A DNA stretch of 50,655 bases from NCBI GenBank assembly GCA_964292325.1, contig CAXYVG010000018.1, positions 1-50,655 on the forward strand. The letters are read 5' to 3'. Position 1 is the first letter of the stretch. Every line of letters begins with the position of its first letter. The notes under the pieces were generated by a model. It was not told where the DNA came from. It searched no databases and saw only the letters and a program-made list of their open reading frames with translations. The DNA is from CTSoil-075 sp964292325. Its GTDB lineage: Bacteria; Bacillota; Negativicutes; DSM-13327. The translations under genes were made by a program, and so were the position numbers. Below, piece by piece: positions 26,713 through 35,841 of the stretch.

Positions 26713-26777
26713 CAACACAAAGGAACCACAAAGAAAAACTTCAAGAGTCTCTTTGTGAAAACTTTGTGCCTTTTTCT
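26713..26777 (+). terminator. Palindromic terminator-like hairpin after the PBP2 gene
   Basis: CACAAAGGAACCACAAAG (26715-26732) pairs imperfectly with CTTTGTGAAAACTTTGTG (26751-26768), followed by CCTTTTTCTT. It can act as terminator of the mre-PBP2 operon. The sequence TCTTTGTGGT, read on the minus strand, is shared with the inverted repeat at 3110-3160. Confidence 0.55.
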
Positions 26778-26861
26778 TATTTGTAGCAGGAATATTAGGA
26801 AAAAACGCGAAAGTATAGTTGCAGACGTTATAATTTTTATGGTAAAATTTGGGAGATAGAC

Positions 26862-27473
26862 ATGCGAGAATGTGTAATGTTTAAAGGTAGTAGAAACGGT
26901 TTGCAGTTAGTACTCGATAATTCAGCAGATTTTACAGTGATTTTGGATACATTAAAAGCTAAGTTGGAATCAGCTGTTGTTTTTTTTACAAAGGGTACAA
27001 CTGTAGAGGTACCAGCGAAAGTACGTGTATTGACCTTAGAAGAACAACAAGATTTAGCGAAACTATTAGCTGCGTATGGTCTCATTTTTTGTCAAATTAC
27101 TGAAGAGCCAGATATTGTAGAAGAAGTGAATGCTACAATGGGGAAGGTAGAAACATTATTTGTTGACAAAACGATACGCAGTGGACAGGAAGTATTATAT
27201 AGTGGTTCGGTAGTTATTACTGGCGATGTGAATCCTGGTGCCAAAGTGATAGCTGGTGGAGATGTTATCGTTAGAGGAACGTGTCGCGGGGTTGTGCATG
27301 CTGGAGCTTATGGCAATGCAGATGCGACAATTACTGCTGATCGATTAGTGGCTTCCCAGATCCGGATTGCGAGCTTGATTGCTCGGGCACCTGATCATTT
27401 AGAACAACCAGAGTATACAGAGCGGGCAAGTATAAAAGAGGGTAATGTTGTAATCGAAAGAGTTGATATATAG
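26862..27473 (+). CDS. minC: Septum site-determining protein MinC
   Basis: FtsZ antagonist of 203 aa that blocks division at cell poles. The N-terminal domain (about 1-95) is the FtsZ-inhibiting part, and the C-terminal beta-helix (about 100-203) has the glycine-rich MinD-binding pattern (GSVVITGDVNPGAKVIAGGD, then VRGTCRGVVHAGAYGN). ATG 26862 follows GGGAG at 26851-26855. A possible promoter TTGCAG (26819-26824), 18 nt, TAAAAT (26843-26848) lies upstream. The three min genes are contiguous. Confidence 0.95.
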   Translation: MRECVMFKGSRNGLQLVLDNSADFTVILDTLKAKLESAVVFFTKGTTVEVPAKVRVLTLEEQQDLAKLLAAYGLIFCQITEEPDIVEEVNATMGKVETLFVDKTIRSGQEVLYSGSVVITGDVNPGAKVIAGGDVIVRGTCRGVVHAGAYGNADATITADRLVASQIRIASLIARAPDHLEQPEYTERASIKEGNVVIERVDI

Positions 27474-27483
27474 GAGGATATAC

Positions 27484-28275
27484 ATGGGAGACGTCATTGT
27501 TATAACATCAGGTAAAGGCGGCGTTGGCAAAACTACGACTTCCGCTAATTTAGGTACAGGCTTTGCTTTATTAGGGAAGAAAGTAGCCTTGATCGATGCT
27601 GATATTGGATTACGTAATTTAGATGTAGTGATGGGACTCGAAAATCGTATTGTCTATGATTTAGTAGATGTGGTAGAAGGAAATTGCCGCTTGAAGCAGG
27701 CTATGATTCGTGATAAACGTTATGAGTCGTTATATCTTTTGCCAGCGGCACAAACTCGGGATAAAAATGCAGTTAATCCAGATCAAATGGAAAAATTATG
27801 CAAAGAACTAGTGCAAGACTTTGATTTTGTTATTATTGATTGTCCAGCGGGGATCGAACAAGGGTTTAAAAATGCTATTGCTGGTGCTGATCAGGCTATT
27901 ATTGTTACTACGCCAGAAGTGTCTGCTGTTCGTGATGCGGATCGCATTATTGGTTTATTAGAATCAGAAGGTAAACATAATCCGAAGCTTATTATTAATC
28001 GCATTCGTCCTCATATGGTTAAAAAAGGTGATATGATGGATATTGATGATATTATTGAAATTTTGGCAATTGATTTGCTAGGGATCATACCGGAAGATGA
28101 TTATATTGTAGTTTCTACTAATCGAGGTGAACCTGCAGTAGCCAATCCAATATCCGGAGCTAGTACAGCGTATAAAAACATTGTAAGACGATTGCTTGGA
28201 GAAAATGTTCCATTGATGAAGATCGAGGCGAATGATGGCTTTTTTAATAGATTGAGAAAGGTATTTAACTTTTAG
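27484..28275 (+). CDS. minD: Septum site-determining ATPase MinD
   Basis: Membrane-associated ATPase that recruits MinC and oscillates with MinE. The deviant Walker A motif KGGVGKTT is at residues 11-18, and the C-terminal amphipathic targeting helix ends in FFNRLRKVFNF. The start is ATG 27484 behind AGGAGG (27472-27477), 263 aa; the longer frame to 27463 includes the ribosome site and overlaps minC. It is 10 bp after minC. Confidence 0.97.
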   Translation: MGDVIVITSGKGGVGKTTTSANLGTGFALLGKKVALIDADIGLRNLDVVMGLENRIVYDLVDVVEGNCRLKQAMIRDKRYESLYLLPAAQTRDKNAVNPDQMEKLCKELVQDFDFVIIDCPAGIEQGFKNAIAGADQAIIVTTPEVSAVRDADRIIGLLESEGKHNPKLIINRIRPHMVKKGDMMDIDDIIEILAIDLLGIIPEDDYIVVSTNRGEPAVANPISGASTAYKNIVRRLLGENVPLMKIEANDGFFNRLRKVFNF

Positions 28276-28284
28276 GGGGCGAGA

Positions 28285-28566
28285 ATGGTGCTTGATTTAA
28301 TTCAAAGGATATTTGGGAAAAGTTGTACATGTTCTAAGGATGTTGCGAAAGAACGGTTGCGTTTAGTTTTGGTTCATGATCGTGTGAATACTTCACCGCA
28401 ATTTATGGAAGGCTTAAAAGATGATATGATAAAAGTGATATCTAATTACATGGATATTAATGAACAAACCATGGAAGTGCATTTTGCTCAAACAGAGACA
28501 TCGGTAGCATTAATCGCGAATATTCCTGTGAATCGGATGAAACGTGGGAATGGTTTGAAAGACTAA
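28285..28566 (+). CDS. minE: Cell division topological specificity factor MinE
   Basis: A 93-aa protein that drives MinD off the membrane. Its N-terminal anti-MinCD and membrane-binding part (VLDLIQRIFGK) and central KERLRLVLVHDR helix are conserved. ATG 28285 follows AGGGGGCGAG, 9 bp after minD. Presence of MinE implies oscillating Min control as in Gram-negative-type cells rather than DivIVA-only anchoring. A terminator follows. Confidence 0.95.
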   Translation: MVLDLIQRIFGKSCTCSKDVAKERLRLVLVHDRVNTSPQFMEGLKDDMIKVISNYMDINEQTMEVHFAQTETSVALIANIPVNRMKRGNGLKD

Positions 28567-28573
28567 ATTTACT

Positions 28574-28606
28574 AAAAGTACAGTATCATATACTGTACTT
28601 TTTTAC
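28574..28606 (+). terminator. Rho-independent terminator after minE
   Basis: AAAAGTACAGTA (28574-28585) and TACTGTACTTTT (28591-28602) form a perfect 12-bp stem with a 5-nt loop and a T-run. Confidence 0.93.
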
Positions 28607-28650
28607 GGAATTTAGTGCAGGACTTTTGGTATGGAAGGTAAGTGTAGTAA

Positions 28651-29757
28651 ATGTTAAGCCGACGATTATTGCGTAATTTAGATTTTATAACAATAGGGAC
28701 TGTGAGTTTGCTAATTTTGATCAGCTTGATCATTATTAGCAGTGCGACTCATGCAAATACACCAAGTGGTGATCGATATTGGTATGTTGAACGTCAGGGT
28801 ATTTTTGCGGTGGTTAATATTATCATCATTTTTATCATGTTGAATTTTGATTATAAAGTGTTAGGGAAAATGGCAAATACTTTGTATGGTATCAATATGA
28901 TAATGCTATTGGCCGTTATGTTTATTGGTCAGTCCGCACTGGGAGCGCAACGATGGATACAGTTAGGACCTATTAGTTTACAGCCATCTGAGTTTTCGAA
29001 ATTGATTATGATTATTGCGTTAGCCGATATGCTAGATAGGAAGAAAGGGCAGCTGAATTCGTTTCAAGATATTATCCCGATTTTTTTGTATGTAGGTATT
29101 CCTTTTTTATTAGTATTAAAGCAACCTGATCTTGGTACATCGTTGGTATTTATGGCGATTTTATTTGGTATGATTTTTATTGCTGGTATTCGAACCAAAC
29201 TTTTGATGATTATTTTTGGTGCTGGAATTACTTTTATGCCGTTTTTTTGGCATTTTTTAAAAGATTATCAAAAGCAACGCCTTACGGTATTTATTGATCC
29301 GAATGTTGATCCTTTAGGCTCTGGGTATCATATTATCCAATCTAAGATTGCGATTGGATCAGGTATGCTATTTGGCAAAGGATTATTTGGCGGAACACAG
29401 AGTCAGTTGAATTTTTTACCGGAAAATCATACGGATTTTATTTTTGCCGTGATTGGTGAAGAACTTGGTTTTGTTGGAGCGGCTTTGATTTTACTATTAT
29501 ATTTTATTGTCTTATATCGCGGTATTAAAATTGCAGGATCAGCTCGAGATAATTTTGGAATGCTTCTTGCCACGGGGATTACTTCAATGTTGGCATTTCA
29601 TGTATTAGTCAATGTTGGAATGACTGCTGGTATTATGCCAGTAACCGGTATTCCATTACCTCTTATGAGTTACGGCGTCAGCGCGCTTACGACCAATATG
29701 ATTAGTATTGGTATCTTGCTGAATATCTATATGCGGCGACAAAAAATAATGTTTTAA
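28651..29757 (+). CDS. rodA: Rod shape-determining SEDS protein RodA
   Basis: Peptidoglycan glycosyltransferase of the SEDS family, 368 aa with about ten membrane segments. Conserved blocks are LGAQRWIQLGPISLQPSEFSK, KQPDLGTSLVF (with the catalytic aspartate), GGTQSQLNFLPENHTDFIFAVIGEE and GIPLPLMSYG. Location next to mre/min genes and the RodA-type length favour RodA over FtsW or SpoVE. ATG 28651 follows GGAAGG. It is closed by its own terminator at 29762-29793. Confidence 0.93.
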   Translation: MLSRRLLRNLDFITIGTVSLLILISLIIISSATHANTPSGDRYWYVERQGIFAVVNIIIIFIMLNFDYKVLGKMANTLYGINMIMLLAVMFIGQSALGAQRWIQLGPISLQPSEFSKLIMIIALADMLDRKKGQLNSFQDIIPIFLYVGIPFLLVLKQPDLGTSLVFMAILFGMIFIAGIRTKLLMIIFGAGITFMPFFWHFLKDYQKQRLTVFIDPNVDPLGSGYHIIQSKIAIGSGMLFGKGLFGGTQSQLNFLPENHTDFIFAVIGEELGFVGAALILLLYFIVLYRGIKIAGSARDNFGMLLATGITSMLAFHVLVNVGMTAGIMPVTGIPLPLMSYGVSALTTNMISIGILLNIYMRRQKIMF

Positions 29758-29761
29758 TCGG

Positions 29762-29793
29762 AGAGATGCACTTGTGCATCTCTTTATTTTTTT
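29762..29793 (+). terminator. Rho-independent terminator after rodA
   Basis: AGAGATGCAC (29762-29771) and GTGCATCTCT (29774-29783) form a tight stem followed by TTATTTTTTTTT. Confidence 0.92.
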
Positions 29794-29863
29794 TTAGCAT
29801 ATACTTCCTGTCATACATCATATATATTGCATAATAGTGTGTATTGTACAGGGGGTCTTTATT

Positions 29864-30601
29864 ATGATGAGGCTAGGTCGTAAGTGGAAGAGTAATCAAT
29901 GGGGAGAGCGAAGTGATGAGTATCTCTGGCAAGACTTGCAATATCAGCATCAGTATGGGTGGCTGAAAAAAATTGTAGTAGCATCCATCGTTTTTTCGCT
30001 TGTATACTGGGCACATATCTCAGAAACAGGAGTAGGGTATAAAATAGATGAAGGAATTGATTATATCGTATCTACTGAAACAGACTGGAATTATATAACG
30101 CAGCAATTGAGCAACCGCTTTCCTCCTACGGTTGATTTATCGGTACTCAAAAAAGTTCAGAGCGTTGTATCAAAACCGGCAGACCCCTTGTTGTATATGA
30201 TGAAACCTGTCAGCGGAAAGATGATATCTCCGTTTGGTTGGCAGACAGACCCTGTAACCAAACAAGGGGTGATGCATGAAGGAATTGATATGGAAGGTGC
30301 TTTGGGAAGCAATATAAAGGCTGCCGCTGCTGGCAAAGTGAAAATGATAACGGAGAGTGCCCAATATGGGAAAATAGTAATTTTGGAACATAGTCAGGAC
30401 ATTGAGACGTTGTATGGATATATGGGAGAAATATTAGTCAATCAGGATGATATCGTAAGTCAAGGACAAATCATAGGAAAGGTAGGAAGAAGCGGCCTGA
30501 CGAAGAAAGCCTCACTTTATTTTGAAGTGAGAGAAAAAGGAACAGCTATTGACCCCATTACAAGGATAAAGGGTGATTTCCCAACGGGAGAGGGGAAGTG
30601 A
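29864..30601 (+). CDS. spoIVFA: SpoIVFA-like protein with degenerate M23 (LytM) domain
   Basis: A 245-aa bitopic protein: cytoplasmic N-terminus, one membrane segment (about 36-53) and a C-terminal LytM/M23 domain in the space between the forespore membranes. Only the first zinc motif remains (HEGID); the usual second motif HxH is replaced by SLYFE and the YGH region by YGYMG, so the domain should not be an active peptidase. That matches SpoIVFA, which anchors and inhibits the intramembrane protease SpoIVFB. The next gene, 4 bp on, is that protease. I start at ATG 29864 behind GGGGG at 29851-29855. An active envelope peptidase is the less likely alternative. Confidence 0.82.
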   Translation: MMRLGRKWKSNQWGERSDEYLWQDLQYQHQYGWLKKIVVASIVFSLVYWAHISETGVGYKIDEGIDYIVSTETDWNYITQQLSNRFPPTVDLSVLKKVQSVVSKPADPLLYMMKPVSGKMISPFGWQTDPVTKQGVMHEGIDMEGALGSNIKAAAAGKVKMITESAQYGKIVILEHSQDIETLYGYMGEILVNQDDIVSQGQIIGKVGRSGLTKKASLYFEVREKGTAIDPITRIKGDFPTGEGK

Positions 30602-30605
30602 TTTC

Positions 30606-31481
30606 TTGCGGGTTGCTAAGATAGCTGGTATTCAAATTGTATTGAATTATTGGTTTATCGCACTCATCATGCTATTTGTGTTAGCTGATATGGGGAGTAA
30701 AGTATTGCTAGTATTTAGTGCAGTATTATGGCATGAAGTAGCACATGCACTAGTAGCTGTACGTTTGGGATATAGAGTGAAAGAGGTTCAATTATTACCT
30801 TTTGGTGGTGTGGCACGTATTGAGGGACTAGGAATCATGAGTGCTCGAGATGAGAGTTGGATAGCCGCCGCCGGACCAGCAGCTAGTTTGGTTTTGGCGG
30901 CTTTTGCCTATGGCGCTATGCTTTACTTTGCTACTTGGAGTGATGTATGGGAGTTTTATATGAGAGTCAATATGATGTTAGCAGGATTTAATTTACTACC
31001 AGGATTACCTCTTGATGGTGGGCGGATGCTTAGAGCGTGGTTAACATCCTATATGGATTATAAGAAAGCCACATTGATCGCAGCAAGGAGTAGTAAATGC
31101 CTCAGTGCTTGTTTGTTGTTTGTTATCATATATCAATATATCGAAAGTCATACAGTAAATTTGACTTTTTTAGTGGGCGTTATATTTTTATATACAGTAG
31201 CTAAAAGTGAAATCGAAGTGGCTGGCTTTCGCACATTACGAGTATTAGCGCAAAAAAAGGGAGAACTGATGGCGCGAGGAATTATGCCAACTGCTTATTT
31301 TACTGTATTAAGCAGTGTGATGGTGAAAGATATCATTCCCCTTTTTAAACCTAATCAATATTCAATTGTGCTGATTTTTAATAGAGAATGTAAGTTATGC
31401 AAAACAATAACGGAAACGGAAATTTGGGAAAAAATACCTGACAAAGGGCTTTATATAACGGTAGGACAATTAATATCATAG
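30606..31481 (+). CDS. spoIVFB: SpoIVFB-like intramembrane zinc metalloprotease (M50 site-2 protease)
   Basis: Polytopic protease that in Bacillus cleaves pro-sigma-K in the mother cell. The zinc motif HEVAH is at residues 43-47 and the third ligand region LPLDGGRML has Asp137. About six membrane segments are followed by a C-terminal part resembling a CBS domain (about 225-291). TTG 30606 is chosen because GAGAGGGGAAG ends 6-7 nt upstream; the longer frame to 30573 overlaps spoIVFA. Pairing with the SpoIVFA-like gene fits the sigma-K activation complex, and putative sigma-K promoters occur later in this window. Confidence 0.9.
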   Translation: MRVAKIAGIQIVLNYWFIALIMLFVLADMGSKVLLVFSAVLWHEVAHALVAVRLGYRVKEVQLLPFGGVARIEGLGIMSARDESWIAAAGPAASLVLAAFAYGAMLYFATWSDVWEFYMRVNMMLAGFNLLPGLPLDGGRMLRAWLTSYMDYKKATLIAARSSKCLSACLLFVIIYQYIESHTVNLTFLVGVIFLYTVAKSEIEVAGFRTLRVLAQKKGELMARGIMPTAYFTVLSSVMVKDIIPLFKPNQYSIVLIFNRECKLCKTITETEIWEKIPDKGLYITVGQLIS

Positions 31482-31616
31482 AATGTTGGCAGGATTTTTT
31501 CTGATTATGTAGAACCTAAGGTAGGATATCCGACTAAGTGTTAGGTATTATTGGGCAATATATATACGAAAGATAGAATATTTTTCGCAAGAAAAATTTG
31601 GAGGTTATTTTTACTT

Positions 31617-33470
31617 ATGATTACGCTAGATCCCGCTATTTTAAACAGGGTTATGAAACCTGCTCGGTATACAGGAAATGAATGGAATAGTATAAAGAAA
31701 GATCATAGTACAGTTGCTGTTACAGTTGCACTGGCTTTGCCTGATGTGTATGAAGTCGGCATGTCTAATTTGGGTCTTAAAATTTTATATCAAATCTTAA
31801 ATAATCGCATGGATACAGCAGCGGAACGGGTATATGCCCCATGGGTGGATATGGAAGCTGAAATGCGTTCACATCAAATTCCGTTATATACTTTAGAAAG
31901 CTTAAAACCAGTAAAAGAATTTGATATTGTTGGATTTTCTTTGCAATATGAGATGAGTTATAGTAATGTGCTCAATATGCTCGATTTAGCAGGTATTCCT
32001 CTTTTAACTGCAGAGCGCAGGGAATCTGATCCGATTATTGTTGGGGGCGGTCCTTGTACATTTAATGCGGAGCCAGCTGCTGATTTTTTTGACTGTTTTG
32101 TCTTAGGTGAAGGCGAAGAAATTATGGAAGAAATGGCTGAGGTAGTGGCAGAGTGGAAACAATCAGATAAAGTTGGTGGAAGACAAGGACTCTTGAAGAA
32201 ACTAGCACAAGTTGCGGGAATGTATGTACCTTCCTTATATGATGTAACCTATCATACTGATGGTACAATTGCTCAGGTAGCGCCAAACTGCTCAGAAGCC
32301 AAGTCAATTGTTACCAAACGAGTTGTCAAGGATCTAAATACGGTGGAATTTGCGACGAGACCTGTTCTTCCTTACTTAGATATTGTTCATGATCGAATTA
32401 TGTTAGAATTATTTCGTGGCTGTACGAGAGGCTGTCGCTTTTGTCAGGCAGGAGTATTGTATCGTCCAGTACGAGAACGTACTCCAGAAAATCTAATCAA
32501 GATTGCCAAAGAAATGGTTGCTAGCACTGGATATAGTGAAATATCGTTGACGTCTTTGAGCTCAGCAGATTATTCGTGCTTACCAGATGTTGTTCAATCC
32601 CTGATTGATGAGCTAAAAGAGCAAGGGGTAAGCATATCGTTGCCATCGTTACGCATTGATAGTTTTTCTGTTGAACTGGCGCAAAAATTACAACAGGTGC
32701 GTAAAAGTGGGTTAACATTTGCTCCAGAAGCAGGTACTCAGAGATTACGTGATGTCATTAATAAAGGGGTAACGGAAAAAAATCTAGAAGATTCTGTTCG
32801 GGCGGCTTTTGAGGCAGGGTGGTCAACGGTGAAACTTTATTTTATGATGGGGTTACCTACTGAGACTGACGAGGATGTATTAGGCATTGCGAAATTAGCA
32901 TATCGGGTACTAGAGATATATAAAGAAGTAAAAGGGCGTAGAGGTGCCAAGGTGACCGTTAGCGTGTCTTGCTTTGTACCCAAACCACATACCCCTTTTC
33001 AGTGGTTTGGTCAAGATATGGCAGCCGAGTTTGAACGTAAGCAACGTTTACTCAGAGATCAGATACGGGATCGCAGTATTACCTTTAATTGGCATGATGC
33101 TCGTACTAGCTTTCTAGAGGGTGCGTTTGCTCGTGGCGATCGAAGGTTAGGACAGGTATTACTAGCGGCATGGAAAAATGGTGCGAGATTTGATGGTTGG
33201 TCTGAACACTTTAAATATAATACTTGGATAGAGGCTTTTGCGACGGAAGGAATCGATCCTCATTTTTATGCGACTCGCGAACGCAGTGATCAGGAAGTTT
33301 TGCCATGGGATCACTTATCATCAGGGGCAACGAAAGAATTTTTAGTTCGTGAATATCAACATGCTGTGAAGGAAGAGTTAACTGCTGATTGTCGGCGAAA
33401 TCAATGCAGTGCCTGTGGAGTATGTCCAGAGCTTGATGTTCAGGTAATTGATTGGGGGAAACAAGTATAA
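31617..33470 (+). CDS. TIGR03960 family B12-binding-like radical SAM protein
   Basis: A 617-aa radical SAM protein. The N-terminal part (about 1-200) resembles a cobalamin-binding domain, then comes the radical SAM cluster motif Cys269-x3-Cys273-x2-Cys276 in RGCTRGCRFCQAG, and a C-terminal extension with CRRNQCSACGVCPEL. This is the TIGR03960 family, whose reaction is not known. ATG 31617 has GGAGGT at 31600-31605, slightly distant (11 nt). The stop overlaps the start of the DUF2344 partner by 1 nt; the pair precedes RNase G and rplU, a conserved Firmicutes order that suggests an RNA or ribosome modification role. Confidence 0.9.
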   Translation: MITLDPAILNRVMKPARYTGNEWNSIKKDHSTVAVTVALALPDVYEVGMSNLGLKILYQILNNRMDTAAERVYAPWVDMEAEMRSHQIPLYTLESLKPVKEFDIVGFSLQYEMSYSNVLNMLDLAGIPLLTAERRESDPIIVGGGPCTFNAEPAADFFDCFVLGEGEEIMEEMAEVVAEWKQSDKVGGRQGLLKKLAQVAGMYVPSLYDVTYHTDGTIAQVAPNCSEAKSIVTKRVVKDLNTVEFATRPVLPYLDIVHDRIMLELFRGCTRGCRFCQAGVLYRPVRERTPENLIKIAKEMVASTGYSEISLTSLSSADYSCLPDVVQSLIDELKEQGVSISLPSLRIDSFSVELAQKLQQVRKSGLTFAPEAGTQRLRDVINKGVTEKNLEDSVRAAFEAGWSTVKLYFMMGLPTETDEDVLGIAKLAYRVLEIYKEVKGRRGAKVTVSVSCFVPKPHTPFQWFGQDMAAEFERKQRLLRDQIRDRSITFNWHDARTSFLEGAFARGDRRLGQVLLAAWKNGARFDGWSEHFKYNTWIEAFATEGIDPHFYATRERSDQEVLPWDHLSSGATKEFLVREYQHAVKEELTADCRRNQCSACGVCPELDVQVIDWGKQV

Positions 33471-34162
33471 TGGGAAAGCTACGTCTAGAAATTACTAAAG
33501 GTGAAGAAATTCGTTATATTTCACATCTCGATTATGCAAGTGCGATTGAAAGGACCATTATACGAGCCAAATTACCGGCTGCTTATTCAGAGGGGTTTAA
33601 TCCTCATATGAAGATATCATTTGCTTCAGCCTTGGCTGTGGGGGTAACCAGTCAAGCTGAATATATGGATATTGAATTTAAAGAAGAAGTAGAGTTAACG
33701 GATGCTGTAAAAAGAATAATGGCTACATTGCCACCAGGAATTTTACTAAAAAGAGCAAAATATATGGTTGGCAATACTCCAGCTTTAATGGCGATTGTTA
33801 ACCTAGCGACATATAATGTGATCGTTCCTTTAACGGGTGATGCTGAAGCAACCGAAGAGAGTATCAGGAAATTTAATGAAGCTACCGAAGTATTATATAC
33901 CAGACAAACGCCAAAAGGCAGAAAAGAAATTGAGATAAAACAATATATGGCGGAGCCGATTGTCGTTGATGTGCAAGAGCAAGTCGCCCATTTATTAGTT
34001 GATATTAAAATTACACCAAATGGTAGTATAAAGCCGGGCGAAATTTTAGCAGCTTTAGTAGCAAATTTTGATTTACCTGTGGATAGAGAGCGGGCGCTCA
34101 TTCATCGTACGGGATTATATGTTGTTGAGAATGATACAAAGGTTAAGCCAATTGATTTATAA
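33470..34162 (+). CDS. TIGR03936 / DUF2344 family protein
   Basis: A 230-aa protein with the characteristic start KLRLEITKGEEIRYISHLDY and the block YSEGFNPHMKISFASALAVG. In some bacteria it is fused to the radical SAM protein encoded just upstream; here the two genes overlap by a single base (TAATG). No catalytic residues are known. The start ATG 33470 is preceded by GGGGGAAAC inside the upstream gene. Confidence 0.92.
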   Translation: MGKLRLEITKGEEIRYISHLDYASAIERTIIRAKLPAAYSEGFNPHMKISFASALAVGVTSQAEYMDIEFKEEVELTDAVKRIMATLPPGILLKRAKYMVGNTPALMAIVNLATYNVIVPLTGDAEATEESIRKFNEATEVLYTRQTPKGRKEIEIKQYMAEPIVVDVQEQVAHLLVDIKITPNGSIKPGEILAALVANFDLPVDRERALIHRTGLYVVENDTKVKPIDL

Positions 34163-34209
34163 ATATATAAGGCATTAAGAAAATGACAGCTATCATGTTA
34201 GTCTGCCGA

Positions 34210-34270
34210 GGCTGGGATATAGGGTCTCGCTTGCGTCCTTCGTAAAGCCACTCGACCCTATATCCCAGCC
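34210..34270 (+). repeat. Perfect 17-bp inverted repeat with 27-nt loop
   Basis: GGCTGGGATATAGGGTC at 34210-34226 is the exact reverse complement of 34254-34270. The loop (34227-34253) is CG-rich for this genome. No T-run follows, and it lies between the DUF2344 gene and the RNase G gene. It resembles a dispersed palindromic (REP/MITE-like) element or a long-stem transcription barrier rather than a classic terminator. Confidence 0.75.
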
Positions 34271-34344
34271 ACGACGATTGCCTATAAAATACTTAATGTA
34301 TTAGATATAATAAGAACGTAATATTTATGAAAGGAGGGAATAAG

Positions 34345-35787
34345 ATGCCTAAAACGATTGTAGTCAATATTACGCCTGAAGAAACTAGAATGGCAATTTT
34401 TGAAGATAAAGAACTGATTGAAATCACTGTAGAACGGACGAAAAGTGGTCATCATGTTGGTAATATTTACAAAGGTAAAACGAAAAATGTTTTACCTGGT
34501 ATGCAGGCGGCATTTATTGATATTGGTAAGGATAAAAATGCGTTTTTATATACCGGGGATGTGCAAGCAGCAGAGGATACCCCTAAGAGTGTCGATCATA
34601 AATTGACTGTCGGCAAAGATGTAATGATTCAGATTGTAAAAGATGCTCTTGGAACTAAGGGACCAAGAGCTACAACCAATTTGACATTACCAGGCCGATA
34701 TGTGGTTTTCATGCCGACTGTTGATTATATTGCGATTTCTCGACGAATTGCTAGTGAAGAAGAACGTACTCGTTTAAAGAAACTGGTTGAGAAAGTTAGA
34801 CCGGCAGGTATGGGAATCATTGTGCGAACGATGGCAGAGGGGAAAAGCGAAGAAGATTTGCATAAAGATATTCAATATCTTTATAACTTATGGAATGCGC
34901 TAAGTGCTAGAGCCAAAAGGGCTGTTGCCCCTATCTTGCTGTACCGAGATGTGGATTTAGTCATTCGTATTGTCCGTGATTATTTATCATCTGACGTGGA
35001 AGAGTTTATACTGGATAACAAAGAAGCATATGGAAGAGTTTGTGATTTGTTAAAATATACATCGCCTGAACTGTTGAGTCGAGTCAGATTATATGAGGGA
35101 AGTAAAGATATCTTTTCTTATTATGCTCTGGATGAGGAACTCGAAAAAGTCGGACAACGTTGCGTGTGGCTCGCATGTGGTGGCTATATTGTCATTGATA
35201 AGACGGAAGCATTAACGGTTATTGATGTGAATACGGGAAAATTTGTAGGTTCTACTAAATTATCCGATACGGTTTTTAGAACCAACTTAGAAGCAGCAGC
35301 CGAAATTGTTAGGCAACTACGCCTTAGGGATATTGGTGGCATTATTATTGTTGATTTTATTGATATGGATAAAGAAGAGAATAAACAAGCGGTCATAGCT
35401 GCCTTAGAAGAAAATTTAAAGAGGGACCGTACCAAAACCAATGTACTTGGTTTTACTGAGCTTGGCTTAGTCGAGATTACACGTAAAAAAGCTCGGCAGA
35501 ATTTAGAGAGTATGCTCTATAGTGAGTGCCCATGTTGCGCTGGACGAGGGAGAGTACAATCGCCGGAAACAGTGATCATTAATATATGGCGCAAGATGCG
35601 TGCCGTGATGAGGCAACCAAGAAGGCAAAGTAAAATTGTCATTCAAGTGCATCCATTGGTTGCTGAAATATTGAAAAGTCAAGGGGAGCTCACTCGTATG
35701 GAGCAGGAATTATCCTGTTCGCTACGTATGGAAGCGATACCAGCTCTACATCCCGAGATATTTTCGCTTCTGTATGAAAGTGAGTAG
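34345..35787 (+). CDS. rng: Ribonuclease G / E family endoribonuclease
   Basis: Single-strand endoribonuclease processing rRNA and mRNA. The N-terminal S1 domain (about 35-120) is followed by the RNase E/G core with catalytic aspartates Asp294 in VIDVNTGKFVG and Asp337 in IVDFIDMD, and a zinc-link Cys395-x2-Cys398 (CPCC). At 480 aa it lacks the long scaffold tail of RNase E, so RNase G is the better name. ATG 34345 follows AAAGGAGGG. It sits before the rplU leader. Confidence 0.95.
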   Translation: MPKTIVVNITPEETRMAIFEDKELIEITVERTKSGHHVGNIYKGKTKNVLPGMQAAFIDIGKDKNAFLYTGDVQAAEDTPKSVDHKLTVGKDVMIQIVKDALGTKGPRATTNLTLPGRYVVFMPTVDYIAISRRIASEEERTRLKKLVEKVRPAGMGIIVRTMAEGKSEEDLHKDIQYLYNLWNALSARAKRAVAPILLYRDVDLVIRIVRDYLSSDVEEFILDNKEAYGRVCDLLKYTSPELLSRVRLYEGSKDIFSYYALDEELEKVGQRCVWLACGGYIVIDKTEALTVIDVNTGKFVGSTKLSDTVFRTNLEAAAEIVRQLRLRDIGGIIIVDFIDMDKEENKQAVIAALEENLKRDRTKTNVLGFTELGLVEITRKKARQNLESMLYSECPCCAGRGRVQSPETVIINIWRKMRAVMRQPRRQSKIVIQVHPLVAEILKSQGELTRMEQELSCSLRMEAIPALHPEIFSLLYESE

Positions 35788-35806
35788 TTAAAACTGTTAA
35801 TAAATA

Positions 35807-35835
35807 TTGACAAGTTTTTGTACCTATGCTATCAT
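35807..35835 (+). promoter_or_regulatory. Sigma-A promoter of the rplU operon
   Basis: Perfect TTGACA at 35807-35812, 17 nt spacing, TATCAT at 35830-35835. Transcription would begin near 35842 and include the leader before rplU. Confidence 0.8.
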
Positions 35836-35841
35836 CATGTA

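Noticed and set aside
29795..29850. Sigma-E-type promoter before spoIVFA
   Set aside because: CATA-containing sequences exist (GTCATACATC, GCATAATAG), but the -35 and -10 spacing does not fit the consensus.
33652..34101. 149-aa minus-strand frame
   Set aside because: Antisense of the DUF2344 gene, which has strong family motifs on the plus strand.
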